Below are positions 1 to 7,054 of a stretch of DNA of 14,494 nt, piece by piece. Numbering within the stretch: position 1 is the first letter of the stretch; every line of letters begins with the position of its first letter. A program made the position numbers and the translations under genes. Under the pieces are notes generated by a model, which searched no databases, was not told where the DNA came from, and worked only from the letters and a program-made list of their open reading frames with translations. Where the stretch lies: assembly GCA_030040415.1 (NCBI GenBank), contig JASHTT010000489.1, positions 1 to 14,494 on the forward strand, read 5' to 3'. Source of the stretch: Streptosporangiaceae bacterium. Its GTDB lineage: Bacteria > Actinomycetota > Actinomycetes > Streptosporangiales > Streptosporangiaceae.

Positions 1-345
1 TCGGCGCCCGCGTCCCGCCCGTTCCGGCAGACAGGCAAGTTCGGCCGGCTCTGGTGGCTGCCGGCCGGCGGCGAGGGCAACGGCCTGGACGACGCCGGCT
101 GGGCGCCCATCGCCGACATTCCAGCGCACATCGCGGGCAGGCTGCTGGCGGACCTGCACGACGCGGGCGTGCCCGCCTACACCGCGCGGGTCACCGGCCA
201 GCGGCAGTGGCGGCTGTGGGTCGGCACCAGCCGCTATGGCGCCGCCGAGGAGGTTCTCAGGGTGCGGCTGCCGGCCCTGCTCACACCGCCGCGATCAGGT
301 ACGCGACCAGCACCGCGACGAACACGTAGAGCAGGTACAGGTTGA
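1..345 (+). CDS. Small hypothetical protein, 3' part (5' end outside window)
   Basis: Frame 1 is open from the first base to a TGA at 343-345, so the start lies outside the window. The readable 114 residues contain a core running 'WAPIADIPAHIAGRLLADL', then 'AGVPAY', 'WRLWVG', 'Y..AEEVLRV..PALL'. The same order of motifs occurs in the protein at 11235-11552, so the two look like members of one family. The layout (helix, G-I/V-P-A, a strand with W.LWVG, then A-E-x-L) recalls DUF2007-type putative signal-transducing proteins, but this is only an impression. The last 20 or so residues are Arg/Pro-rich and overlap the end of the convergent hyfB gene by 65 bases. No function can be assigned. Confidence 0.5.
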   Translation, partial: SAPASRPFRQTGKFGRLWWLPAGGEGNGLDDAGWAPIADIPAHIAGRLLADLHDAGVPAYTARVTGQRQWRLWVGTSRYGAAEEVLRVRLPALLTPPRSGTRPAPRRTRRAGTG

Positions 346-2299
346 CGTCGCCGGACTGCAGCGGCCTGACAAGATCGGCCAGCCACTCGACCGCCCTGAT
401 CACCGGCCGGTACAGATAGCGCTCGAAGACCGGCGTGGCCGCCGACTCGTAGTGCACCGGGCCCGACCGCCCGGCCGGGTCGTCGGAGGCGCGCTCAACC
501 GAGACCGATGGCCGGTAGAGCGCGTCGAACGTCACCCGCGTCGGCGCGGAGAAGGTCATCGCCGAGTACTGCATCCGCGGCTTGAACGCGAGCATCCCGC
601 CGTCCCAGACCGGCACGACCGCGGAGCCACCCCTCGGCCGCCCGGCCAGGTAGATGAGCACCGGCACCACCAGCACCGCCAGCAGGAACACCGTGAGGTA
701 CGTCGGCGAGAATCCGGAGAAGTTCGTGTGCGCCGGGATGACCGTCAGCTTGCCCGGCAGCAGCACCGGCCGCAGCACGACGCCGGTCGCCGTCCGCACC
801 GCGCGGGCAAGTCCGACCAGCACCACCGGCGCGCCGACGGCCAGCGCGACGCAGGCGACGGCGAGCAACGCGGGGCCGAGAACCGGCTGGCCGGCCTCGG
901 TGGCCTCGGCGGCGCCGCGGGTCCGCGGCATGCCGAGGTAGGGGATGCCGTAGCCGCGGACGAACGCGTAGACCGCGAGACCCCCGGTCAGGCCCAGCGC
1001 TGCCGCGGCCAGCACGATGAGGATCGCGACCAGGTGACTGCCGGTGCGGAAGCCCTGGAACAGGCCCTGGAAGATCAGCCACTCGCTGACGAACCCGTTC
1101 AGCGGCGGCAGCGCGGCGATCCCGAGCGTGCCGACGAACGCGATCACCCCGGACCGCGGCATGACGCGCGCGAGTCCGCCGAGCCTGTCCATGTCCCGCG
1201 TCCCGGCGGCGTGCTCGGTCACGCCCGCCTCGAGGAACAGCAGCGTCTTGTAGCAGCCGTGGTTGATCACGTGGTACAGCCCGGCCAGCAGCAAGAACGC
1301 CCAGAGCAGCCGCTGGCCGTAGGCGAGGAATGTCATCGCGGCACCGAACGCGGTGACGATGATCCCGACGTTCTCGATGGTGGAGAACGCCAGGAACCGC
1401 TTGATGTCCCGCTCCCCCATCGCGTACAGGATGCCGATCGCGGCGGTCAGCGCGCCAATGCCCATCGTCAGCACGCCTCGCCAGGCCGGGCCGTCCGGCA
1501 GCAGCCGGAACCCGAACAGTGCGATGCCGTACACCCCCAGCTTCACGATCAGGCCGGACAGGAACGCCGAGCCATCGGCGGGCGCGACCGGGTGCGCGGC
1601 GGGCAGCCAGACGTGCAACGGCACGAGCCCGGCCTTGAACCCGAACCCGGTCAGGGCCAGCAGGTAGGCCGTGTCCCGCCAGGCTGCGGGCACCAGGTGC
1701 GCGCGCGCCGCGATCAGGTCGAGCTGCATGGTGTGCGTCTTGGCCGCCAGGATGACGAACGCTGCCACGATCAGCACGAACCCGACCTCGGACAGCGCCA
1801 GGAACCAGAACGCACCGCCGGCCACGGCGCCGCTGCGCGGCCTGCGCAGGATCAGCAGGTAGCAGAGCAGTGCCATGGATTCCCACGCGACCAGGAAGGT
1901 CACCACGTTGCCCGCCGCGAGGACGCCAAGGCTCGCGATCAGCGCGAGGTTGTAGGCGCACAGGTATACGGCCGTCCCTGGCGACCCTTCTTTCTGGGAA
2001 CGTGACAAGTAGAGGCCGATCGCCATCGCGACGACGCCGAGCAAGGTGGCGAACGTGCCGGCCAGGCTGGTCACCTGCAACACCATCGTGCCGACGGGGA
2101 CCGAACCACCCGCCGAGACGACTCGCGAGGTGCCCGACAGCAAGGCTGCGACTCCGCCGCCGAGCGCGGCGGCTCCGCCGAGCACCGACAGCGCGCAACA
2201 GATCAGCACTCCGGCTCTGGTGGTCGCGGTCGTGATCGCCACCAGCGCGGCGGCAATCCAGGCTCCCGCGGCGACGCCGAACAGCGTCAGCGCGATCAC
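281..2299 (-). CDS. hyfB: HyfB-like proton-conducting membrane subunit (NuoL/M, antiporter-like)
   Basis: A 672-residue, very hydrophobic protein, a normal length for HyfB. It belongs to the antiporter-like subunits of complex I and group 4 hydrogenases, which move protons or sodium ions across the cytoplasmic membrane. The family's charged membrane residues are visible: the Glu of 'FLVAWESMALL' (E140), the Lys of 'GFKAGLVPLHVWLP' (K222) with H229 and H236, K253, and the Lys of 'CYKTLLFLEAG' (K351). The start is GTG at 2299-2297, which overlaps the TGA of the upstream small-subunit gene (GTGA). It is the last gene of the operon and runs convergently into the hypothetical gene at 1-345. M. tuberculosis Rv0083 is the likely counterpart. 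Confidence 0.92.
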   Translation of the reverse strand: MIALTLFGVAAGAWIAAALVAITTATTRAGVLICCALSVLGGAAALGGGVAALLSGTSRVVSAGGSVPVGTMVLQVTSLAGTFATLLGVVAMAIGLYLSRSQKEGSPGTAVYLCAYNLALIASLGVLAAGNVVTFLVAWESMALLCYLLILRRPRSGAVAGGAFWFLALSEVGFVLIVAAFVILAAKTHTMQLDLIAARAHLVPAAWRDTAYLLALTGFGFKAGLVPLHVWLPAAHPVAPADGSAFLSGLIVKLGVYGIALFGFRLLPDGPAWRGVLTMGIGALTAAIGILYAMGERDIKRFLAFSTIENVGIIVTAFGAAMTFLAYGQRLLWAFLLLAGLYHVINHGCYKTLLFLEAGVTEHAAGTRDMDRLGGLARVMPRSGVIAFVGTLGIAALPPLNGFVSEWLIFQGLFQGFRTGSHLVAILIVLAAAALGLTGGLAVYAFVRGYGIPYLGMPRTRGAAEATEAGQPVLGPALLAVACVALAVGAPVVLVGLARAVRTATGVVLRPVLLPGKLTVIPAHTNFSGFSPTYLTVFLLAVLVVPVLIYLAGRPRGGSAVVPVWDGGMLAFKPRMQYSAMTFSAPTRVTFDALYRPSVSVERASDDPAGRSGPVHYESAATPVFERYLYRPVIRAVEWLADLVRPLQSGDVNLYLLYVFVAVLVAYLIAAV

Positions 2300-2832
2300 G
2301 CTGCACCCCCTGCCGTGGCGTCCTCATGAGCCCCTTCCGGACTCCTTGCGATGAAGCTCAGCCCGGAGACCTTCTCGGCGAGCCGGCCGACGGCAACGAG
2401 CAGGCCCTGCAGCAGCGCGAGCGGGCTCGGCGGACAGCCGGGTATCCATACGTCGACCGGCAGCACGCCGTCGACCCGGCCGTAAGTGAACGCGTCGTCT
2501 GGGTACACGCCGCCGAGCGCGCACGCGCCTGTGGCCACGACGAGTTTTGGCTCGGGCATCGCCTCGTAGGTCTTGCTCGCCGCGACCGCGAACGCGCGGA
2601 TCATCGGCCCGGTGACCAGCAGCATGTCGGCGTGCCTGGGGGCGGGCGTGAAGAAGAAGCCCAGCCGGTGCAGGTCGTAGTGCGGCGCGGCGAGCAGCCT
2701 GATCTCCTGCTCGCACGCCGCGCACGAGCCGGTGTCTAGCGTCCGGATGTGCAGGCTGCGGCCGAACTGCCTGGCCACCTCGCGGCGCAGTTCCGCCGCA
2801 GCCCGTTCCTCGATGGCGATATCGGCCGTCAC
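2296..2832 (-). CDS. hyfI: HyfI/NuoB-like small subunit with N2-type [4Fe-4S] site
   Basis: A 178-residue protein of the NuoB/HycG/HyfI family, the subunit that holds the iron-sulfur cluster next to the large-subunit site. All four expected ligands are present: the CxxC of 'DTGSCAACEQEI' (C37, C40), C104 in 'ATGACALGG' and C133 in 'WIPGCPPSP'. The cluster is therefore probably real even though its partner large subunit lacks nickel ligands. The start is GTG at 2832-2830, chosen because it overlaps the preceding stop codon (GTGA) and gives the usual family N-terminus. The frame is open further upstream, but that part is a shadow of the iron-sulfur gene. The closest well-known relative by context is Rv0082 of M. 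tuberculosis. Confidence 0.9.
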   Translation of the reverse strand: MTADIAIEERAAAELRREVARQFGRSLHIRTLDTGSCAACEQEIRLLAAPHYDLHRLGFFFTPAPRHADMLLVTGPMIRAFAVAASKTYEAMPEPKLVVATGACALGGVYPDDAFTYGRVDGVLPVDVWIPGCPPSPLALLQGLLVAVGRLAEKVSGLSFIARSPEGAHEDATAGGAA

Positions 2833-3245
2833 GCTGCCGCCCCGGCGGTCATCGGAATCCGCTTCACGAGCGCAGACCTGCTCGTCGCGGCCAGCTCGAA
2901 CTCGCCGCTGGACACCACCGCGTCGGGTGCGGCACGACGGCAGGCGCCGCAGGCCGTGCACGCACCAACGTCGAAGACGAGCGTGTCGCCGTCCCTGCGC
3001 AGCGCTCCGCTGGGGCAGACCGCGACCAGCAGATCAGCTACAGTGGCGGCACTGGGTGCCGCTCCCCGCCCGTAAGGGTTAGGTGGGAACGGGCGGGGAG
3101 CGGCACGCTGATGCGCCGGGCGCGCCAGCGCTTCCGAGCGGAAGGCTGGCGGGCTCGGCAGGCTCGAGACGGACGAGTCGGGGTGGCCTGGATAACGCGT
3201 CGTGACGATGCCCCGGCGCAGGCCCCGGATGAACCATTGCGGCAT
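2829..3245 (-). CDS. Ferredoxin-like Fe-S subunit keeping only one cluster site
   Basis: A 138-residue protein in the place where HyfH/NuoI-type electron-transfer subunits sit. It starts 'MPQWFIRGLRRGIVTTRYPG', preceded by a good ribosome binding site (GAGGAG) about six bases before the ATG. Only four cysteines occur: C77 in 'VAVCPSGAL' and C96, C99, C102 in 'CTACGACRRAAP'. In a two-cluster ferredoxin these are the ligands of the second cluster. The CxxCxxC of the first cluster is absent and its partner, the last Cys of the second motif, is Ala (A106). One [4Fe-4S] cluster is therefore predicted. Residues 47-64 are Pro/Arg/Ala-rich and encoded by a perfect hairpin (3056-3106). There is a gap of 25 bases after the large-subunit gene and an overlap with the small-subunit gene. 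Confidence 0.82.
   Translation of the reverse strand: MPQWFIRGLRRGIVTTRYPGHPDSSVSSLPSPPAFRSEALARPAHQRAAPRPFPPNPYGRGAAPSAATVADLLVAVCPSGALRRDGDTLVFDVGACTACGACRRAAPDAVVSSGEFELAATSRSALVKRIPMTAGAAA
3056..3106. repeat. Perfect 18-bp inverted repeat inside the Fe-S subunit gene
   Basis: The left arm GTGCCGCTCCCCGCCCGT (3056-3073) and its exact reverse complement (3089-3106) flank a 15-base loop. The hairpin lies entirely within the reading frame, encoding residues 47-64 of the iron-sulfur protein, a Pro/Arg/Ala-rich stretch just before the cluster-binding part. A perfect 18-bp pairing is unlikely to be dictated by coding alone. It may be a small palindromic insertion or an RNA structure acting between the proximal and distal halves of the operon. 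Confidence 0.85.
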
Positions 3246-3270
3246 GTCGTCTCCTCGCCGTAGTCAGTCA

Positions 3271-4878
3271 CTAACGCGCCAGGCCGGCTACTGTCAGCCA
3301 GAAGCTGGCCTCGATGATCGGGATATCGGTAAACACGTTCTGAGACCGGCAGGCGTCGTCGAACCCCCGCCAGTTACGCACAGCGGCGGGTCGCAGCCGC
3401 GCCCGCCGGATCAGGCCGTCCGAGTCGAGCTCAACCCAGGCGAGCGACTCGCCGCGGGACGACTCGGCCCAGCCGAGCCCCGATCTGCCAGTGGGCCTGC
3501 CCGGTCGCGTCCGGACCGGTGTGTTCGCTGAGTGCTCGCAGCCGGAGGTATTGCTGCGAGGGCCGGAACGACCGGGCAGGTCCGAGCCGCCGACTTGCTC
3601 AAGGCCGACGGGATCTAGCAAGGCATTGACGAGAGAGACCGACGCCGCCACTTCGTCCAGCATGACCTTCAGCCGCGCGAGCGCGTCCCCGCCCGGCTGT
3701 CCCGCTGGCAACCGTAGCTGCCCGGGGTACGGCCCATAACAGTGGTCGAGTCGCGTGTCCACGGCGACGCCGCTGGCGCGGGCGACAGGCCCGACCAGTC
3801 CCAGCCGGCGGGCCGCTTCCTCGGTCACCGTGCCGGTCGCCTCGAGCCGGTCCACGAACGAGTTAGTCGCGAGCAGCGCTTCGCCGCCGCGCCGCAGTTC
3901 GCCGTAGGCGTCGGGCAGGCCCGCTCGCAGCGCCTGGGTGTCGGGCGTGACTACCGCGCCGCCTATATCGACGACGCCGAACAGATACCGATGGCCGAAG
4001 ACCGCCGCGTTCAGGCGGTGCAGTTGTTCGAGAGCGATCTCCGCAGCCGCACGGCCAACCGCGAGGCCGCACGCCTGGCACAGCGCGGCTATCGCGGCCG
4101 CGTGGTTGTAGAGGCGCTCAAGTTCCAGCGCGATGGCCCGGCAGCGCTGCGCAGGGGCGGATGGCTCGATCCCGAGCGCTGCCTCGGCCGCGGAGGCGAA
4201 TGCCCAGCCGTTCGCCACGGCACCCAGCCCTTCGGCCCGCTCGACATGGAACAGGGCCTGGGCCGGCGTCTTGCCCTGGGTCCGCCACTCCAGTCCGCGG
4301 TGCTTGTGCCAGGTGAACATGTACAGGTCTACGACTTCCTCGCCGCTGGTCACCAGGCCGTAGTAGAGCGACTCCACGCCGACCTGGCGCACCGGCCCGA
4401 ACGGGAACTCGAACGCCTGGCCGCCAACCACGTGCGGAGCGTGCACGTCCTGCGGCAGTTCCGCCGGAGCGCGACCGAGCCTTGGCAGGTCGATGTCGCC
4501 CTGGCCCAGCGGCGGCGGAATGGCGACCCGGTTCAATGGCTTGCCGCCGACCGGCCGGACGCCGAACTGCTCGTAGATCTCGCACTCCTCGACGAACGCA
4601 GCGGGCGCGATGTCGGAAAGCGCCGGGTAGTCGTCTGTATCGATGGGCGTCTGCGTGATCAGGTAACGTTGATCCGAGTCCAGCGCCCACACCAGGCGCA
4701 GCATGACGGGATCGGTCCCGTCTGCGAACATGTCGGCGAGCCGTGCGCCCGGTGCGCGGGCGACCTCCTTCGTGATGCCAGCCAAGTCCGCCGCCGAGAC
4801 GTCCGTCACGACCACGGGGCCCTGCGTGTCCGCAGCAGCCGCGACGGCGGATAGCGGCGTGGTGCCGGTCACGGTCAT
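3271..4878 (-). CDS. hyfG: HycE/HyfG-like large subunit (NuoCD fusion) lacking all NiFe ligands
   Basis: A 535-residue protein with a NuoC-like N-terminal part ('ECEIYEQFGVRP' near residue 100) fused to a NuoD/hydrogenase large-subunit part ('LELERLYNHAAAIAAL', 251-266; 'RLNAAVFGHRYLFGVVDIGG', 288-307). True hydrogenases bind Ni-Fe with CxxC near the middle and CxxC at the C-terminus. Here the first site reads 'ERAEGLG' (213-219) where E-R-x-C-G-x-C is expected, and the protein ends 'SFWLTVAGLAR' where D-P-C-x-x-C is expected. The Tyr and His of the complex I quinone site also seem absent. Residues about 430-467 are a low-complexity insertion holding an inverted repeat (3496-3580). ATG at 4878 overlaps the hyfF stop by one base (TGATG); an ATG 54 bases further upstream is less likely. 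Probable counterpart: Rv0087 of M. tuberculosis. Confidence 0.9.
   Translation of the reverse strand: MTVTGTTPLSAVAAAADTQGPVVVTDVSAADLAGITKEVARAPGARLADMFADGTDPVMLRLVWALDSDQRYLITQTPIDTDDYPALSDIAPAAFVEECEIYEQFGVRPVGGKPLNRVAIPPPLGQGDIDLPRLGRAPAELPQDVHAPHVVGGQAFEFPFGPVRQVGVESLYYGLVTSGEEVVDLYMFTWHKHRGLEWRTQGKTPAQALFHVERAEGLGAVANGWAFASAAEAALGIEPSAPAQRCRAIALELERLYNHAAAIAALCQACGLAVGRAAAEIALEQLHRLNAAVFGHRYLFGVVDIGGAVVTPDTQALRAGLPDAYGELRRGGEALLATNSFVDRLEATGTVTEEAARRLGLVGPVARASGVAVDTRLDHCYGPYPGQLRLPAGQPGGDALARLKVMLDEVAASVSLVNALLDPVGLEQVGGSDLPGRSGPRSNTSGCEHSANTPVRTRPGRPTGRSGLGWAESSRGESLAWVELDSDGLIRRARLRPAAVRNWRGFDDACRSQNVFTDIPIIEASFWLTVAGLAR
3496..3580. repeat. 85-bp nested palindromic element inside the large-subunit gene
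   Basis: The outer arms CCTGCCCGGTCG (3496-3507) and CGACCGGGCAGG (3569-3580) are exact reverse complements. Between them a second perfect pair, CTCGCAGC (3535-3542) and GCTGCGAG (3553-3560), makes a nested hairpin. The element encodes about residues 434-461, a Gly/Arg/Pro/Ser-rich segment that interrupts the otherwise conserved stretch between 'SLVNALLDP' and 'GLGWAESSRGES'. It looks like a small mobile palindrome (REP- or MITE-like) fixed in frame; no target duplication was recognised. Confidence 0.75.
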
Positions 4879-6380
4879 CACAGCACCGCCGTCGAATGCA
4901 TGATCACCGTGTTCAGGATGCCGGGGATCCACAGCCCGAGTACCAGCAGCACCGCGAGGCCAGCGGCGACGGGGGCGACCGCGGTGAGGCGCGTCAGCCT
5001 GCCCCGGTACGGGCTAGCCCGGCCGGTGGCCTGCCCGTCGCTCACAGTAAGCGGCTCTCCGGTCACCATGCCCGACGCGGTCCTCGCGAACGCGATGAAC
5101 GCGACGGCGAGCAGTCCGAGCAGCAGCAGTGGCAGCACCGGGCTCGCCCCGGCGAAACCGGCTCGCACGATCGTAAGCTCGGACAAGAACAGCCCGAATG
5201 GCGGCGAGCCGAGCACGGCGAACGTGCCGAGCAGCAACGCCGCACCAGTCACGGGTACCGCCGCGATCAGCCCGCGGACTCCGCCCGACTCCCTGGTCTT
5301 GTAGCGGATGGCAATGTCGCCGCTGGTGAGGAACAAGACGGCCTTGGCGATGGCGTGGTTCAGCGTGTGCAGCAGCGCCCCGTACAGACCGAGCACGCCG
5401 CCGAAGCCCAGCGCGACAGCGATGATGCCCATGTGCTCGACCGATGAGTAGGCGAACAGCCGCTTGAAGTTCATCCCGCGGCGCCTGACCATGAACAGCA
5501 CGCCGATGACGACCGACAGGAATCCGAAGACCAGCAGCACGACGCGCGGGAATTCGCCGCCAAGTCCCACGTTCGCGATCGCGAGAAACCTGATGATCGC
5601 GTACATGCCGGTGTTCAGCAGCGCCGCCGAAAGCATGGCGCTCGCCGGGCTCGGGGCCTCGGCGTGCGCGTCCGGCAGCCACGTGTGCATGGGCGCCAGG
5701 CCGACCTTCGTGCCGTAGCCGACGACCGCGAGCAGGAAGCCCAGCCGCAGGCTGGCCGGCGCCAAGGCGTGCGCGTGTGCGAACAGGTCGGGCCAGGTCA
5801 GCCGCAGGTTCGCGGCGAGGTGCAGGCCGCTCGCGGAGTAGAACAGGAACAGCGTGCCGGCCAGCGCGATCGTCACGCCGAGCGAGCTGATGATCACGTA
5901 CTTCCAGGCGGCTTCGAGCGAGCCGGGCTTGCCTTCCAGCCCGACGAGCGCCGCGCTCGCCAGCGTGCTGGCCTCGATCAGCACGAACAGCAGCCCGAGG
6001 TTGCCCGTCTCCAGCGACGCCAGCATCAGCGCGGCGAACAGCCCGAAAAAGACGAAGTAGAGCCGAACCTGGAACGCCGACAGCCGCCCCGCCTCCTGCT
6101 CGGCGGTCAGATAGCCGACCGACCCCACGGCGGCCAGCAGCGTGACCGCGGCGACCGTCAGCAGGAAGAAGCAGCTGAGCGAGTCCACGTAGAGGAAGCC
6201 GTCCAGGCCGCGCAGCGGCGCCTTGTGCAACTGCGCGATCACCAGCCAGATCGCCGCGACGAGACTGACACCGGCACCGACCGCGCCGGCCCAGCCAGCC
6301 GGGCGCGCCCGTGCACCGCAGGCAGCGGCGACGGTGCCGGCCAGCGGCCCGGCGATCAGTAGGTAGGCCAGGATCGTCAT
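4878..6380 (-). CDS. hyfF: HyfF-like proton-conducting membrane subunit (antiporter-like)
   Basis: A 500-residue membrane protein of the NuoL/M/N type, close to the usual HyfF length. Expected ion-path residues are present: E136 in 'LFVLIEASTL', K225 and H232 in 'GTKVGLAPMHTWLPDAHAEAP', and K346 in 'NHAIAKAVLFLTSG'. Together with HyfB it gives the complex two antiporter-like subunits, hence probably two ion paths. The ATG at 6380-6378 overlaps the hyfE stop (ATGA) and follows AAGGAG at an eight-base distance. The frame stays open far upstream, but that part is a shadow of hyfE and hyfC. Likely counterpart: Rv0086 (hycQ). Confidence 0.92.
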   Translation of the reverse strand: MTILAYLLIAGPLAGTVAAACGARARPAGWAGAVGAGVSLVAAIWLVIAQLHKAPLRGLDGFLYVDSLSCFFLLTVAAVTLLAAVGSVGYLTAEQEAGRLSAFQVRLYFVFFGLFAALMLASLETGNLGLLFVLIEASTLASAALVGLEGKPGSLEAAWKYVIISSLGVTIALAGTLFLFYSASGLHLAANLRLTWPDLFAHAHALAPASLRLGFLLAVVGYGTKVGLAPMHTWLPDAHAEAPSPASAMLSAALLNTGMYAIIRFLAIANVGLGGEFPRVVLLVFGFLSVVIGVLFMVRRRGMNFKRLFAYSSVEHMGIIAVALGFGGVLGLYGALLHTLNHAIAKAVLFLTSGDIAIRYKTRESGGVRGLIAAVPVTGAALLLGTFAVLGSPPFGLFLSELTIVRAGFAGASPVLPLLLLGLLAVAFIAFARTASGMVTGEPLTVSDGQATGRASPYRGRLTRLTAVAPVAAGLAVLLVLGLWIPGILNTVIMHSTAVL

Positions 6381-7051
6381 CCCTGCAGCTCCTTCAGTTC
6401 GGCCGCACTTGCGCTGGCGAGCTGCCGGGTGAGACCGGACACGAACACGAGCATGATCATCACGCCCGCCACGATGTCCAGGAAGATGCCGGCCTCGACG
6501 ATGAACGGGAACGTGGCCACCAGGGTGATGGCGCCGAGGAACACCCCGTTCTCCACGATCAGCCAGCCGATGAGCTGCGCGACGGTATGCCGGCGGACCA
6601 CCATCGCGAGCGCGCCGAGCAGGATGACCGCGGTGGACAGCGGCACGACGGCGGCGGCGACCAGGCCGTGCGGCAGCAGTTGCGGCCTGGTCACCAGGTA
6701 GGCGAACGCGGTCAGGCCGCCGCCAGCGATCAGCGACGTGGACAGGCCGGTCGACAAAGCGGCGTCGCGCTTGAGGTCGAGGCGCCTGATCAGCAGCCGC
6801 CGCGCCGCGACCGGGATGCCGATCCCCTTGATCGCCAGCGTGAGCACGGCTAGCGCCCACAGTTCGGGGCTGTGAAACGCGTACGCCGCGACGCCGGCCG
6901 CGAAGGAGAGCACTACTGACTGCGCGCCGTAGTAGGCAACGTAGCGGTTGAACAGCTTGGAGCCGAGGCAGGCGAACGCGAGCAGCAGGATCACCACGCC
7001 CGACAGGTCGAGCAGCACCCCAGGTGCGCTGGTGGCGGACAGATGCTGCAT
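6377..7051 (-). CDS. hyfE: HyfE-like membrane subunit
   Basis: A 224-residue hydrophobic protein with about six or seven membrane spans, matching HyfE/HycP (about 220 residues). The C-terminal half has the NuoK-like features of the family: 'AQLIGWLIVENGVFLGA' with an in-membrane Glu, followed by 'PFIVEAGIFLDIVAGVMIM' with a second Glu and an Asp. HyfE lies between the NuoH-like and antiporter-like subunits and helps link redox chemistry to ion transport. ATG at 7051, three bases after the hyfC stop; its TGA overlaps the hyfF start. Likely counterpart: Rv0085 (hycP). Confidence 0.9.
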   Translation of the reverse strand: MQHLSATSAPGVLLDLSGVVILLLAFACLGSKLFNRYVAYYGAQSVVLSFAAGVAAYAFHSPELWALAVLTLAIKGIGIPVAARRLLIRRLDLKRDAALSTGLSTSLIAGGGLTAFAYLVTRPQLLPHGLVAAAVVPLSTAVILLGALAMVVRRHTVAQLIGWLIVENGVFLGAITLVATFPFIVEAGIFLDIVAGVMIMLVFVSGLTRQLASASAAELKELQG

Positions 7052-7054
7052 GGC

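Noticed and set aside
236..2005. Long + strand open frame (589 codons) opposite hyfB
   Set aside because: Arg/Gln/Asp/His-rich translation without domains; it mirrors the codon bias of the real hydrophobic gene on the other strand.
3742..4854. Long + strand open frame (370 codons) opposite the large-subunit gene
   Set aside because: Shadow of the minus-strand gene, which has clear family motifs.
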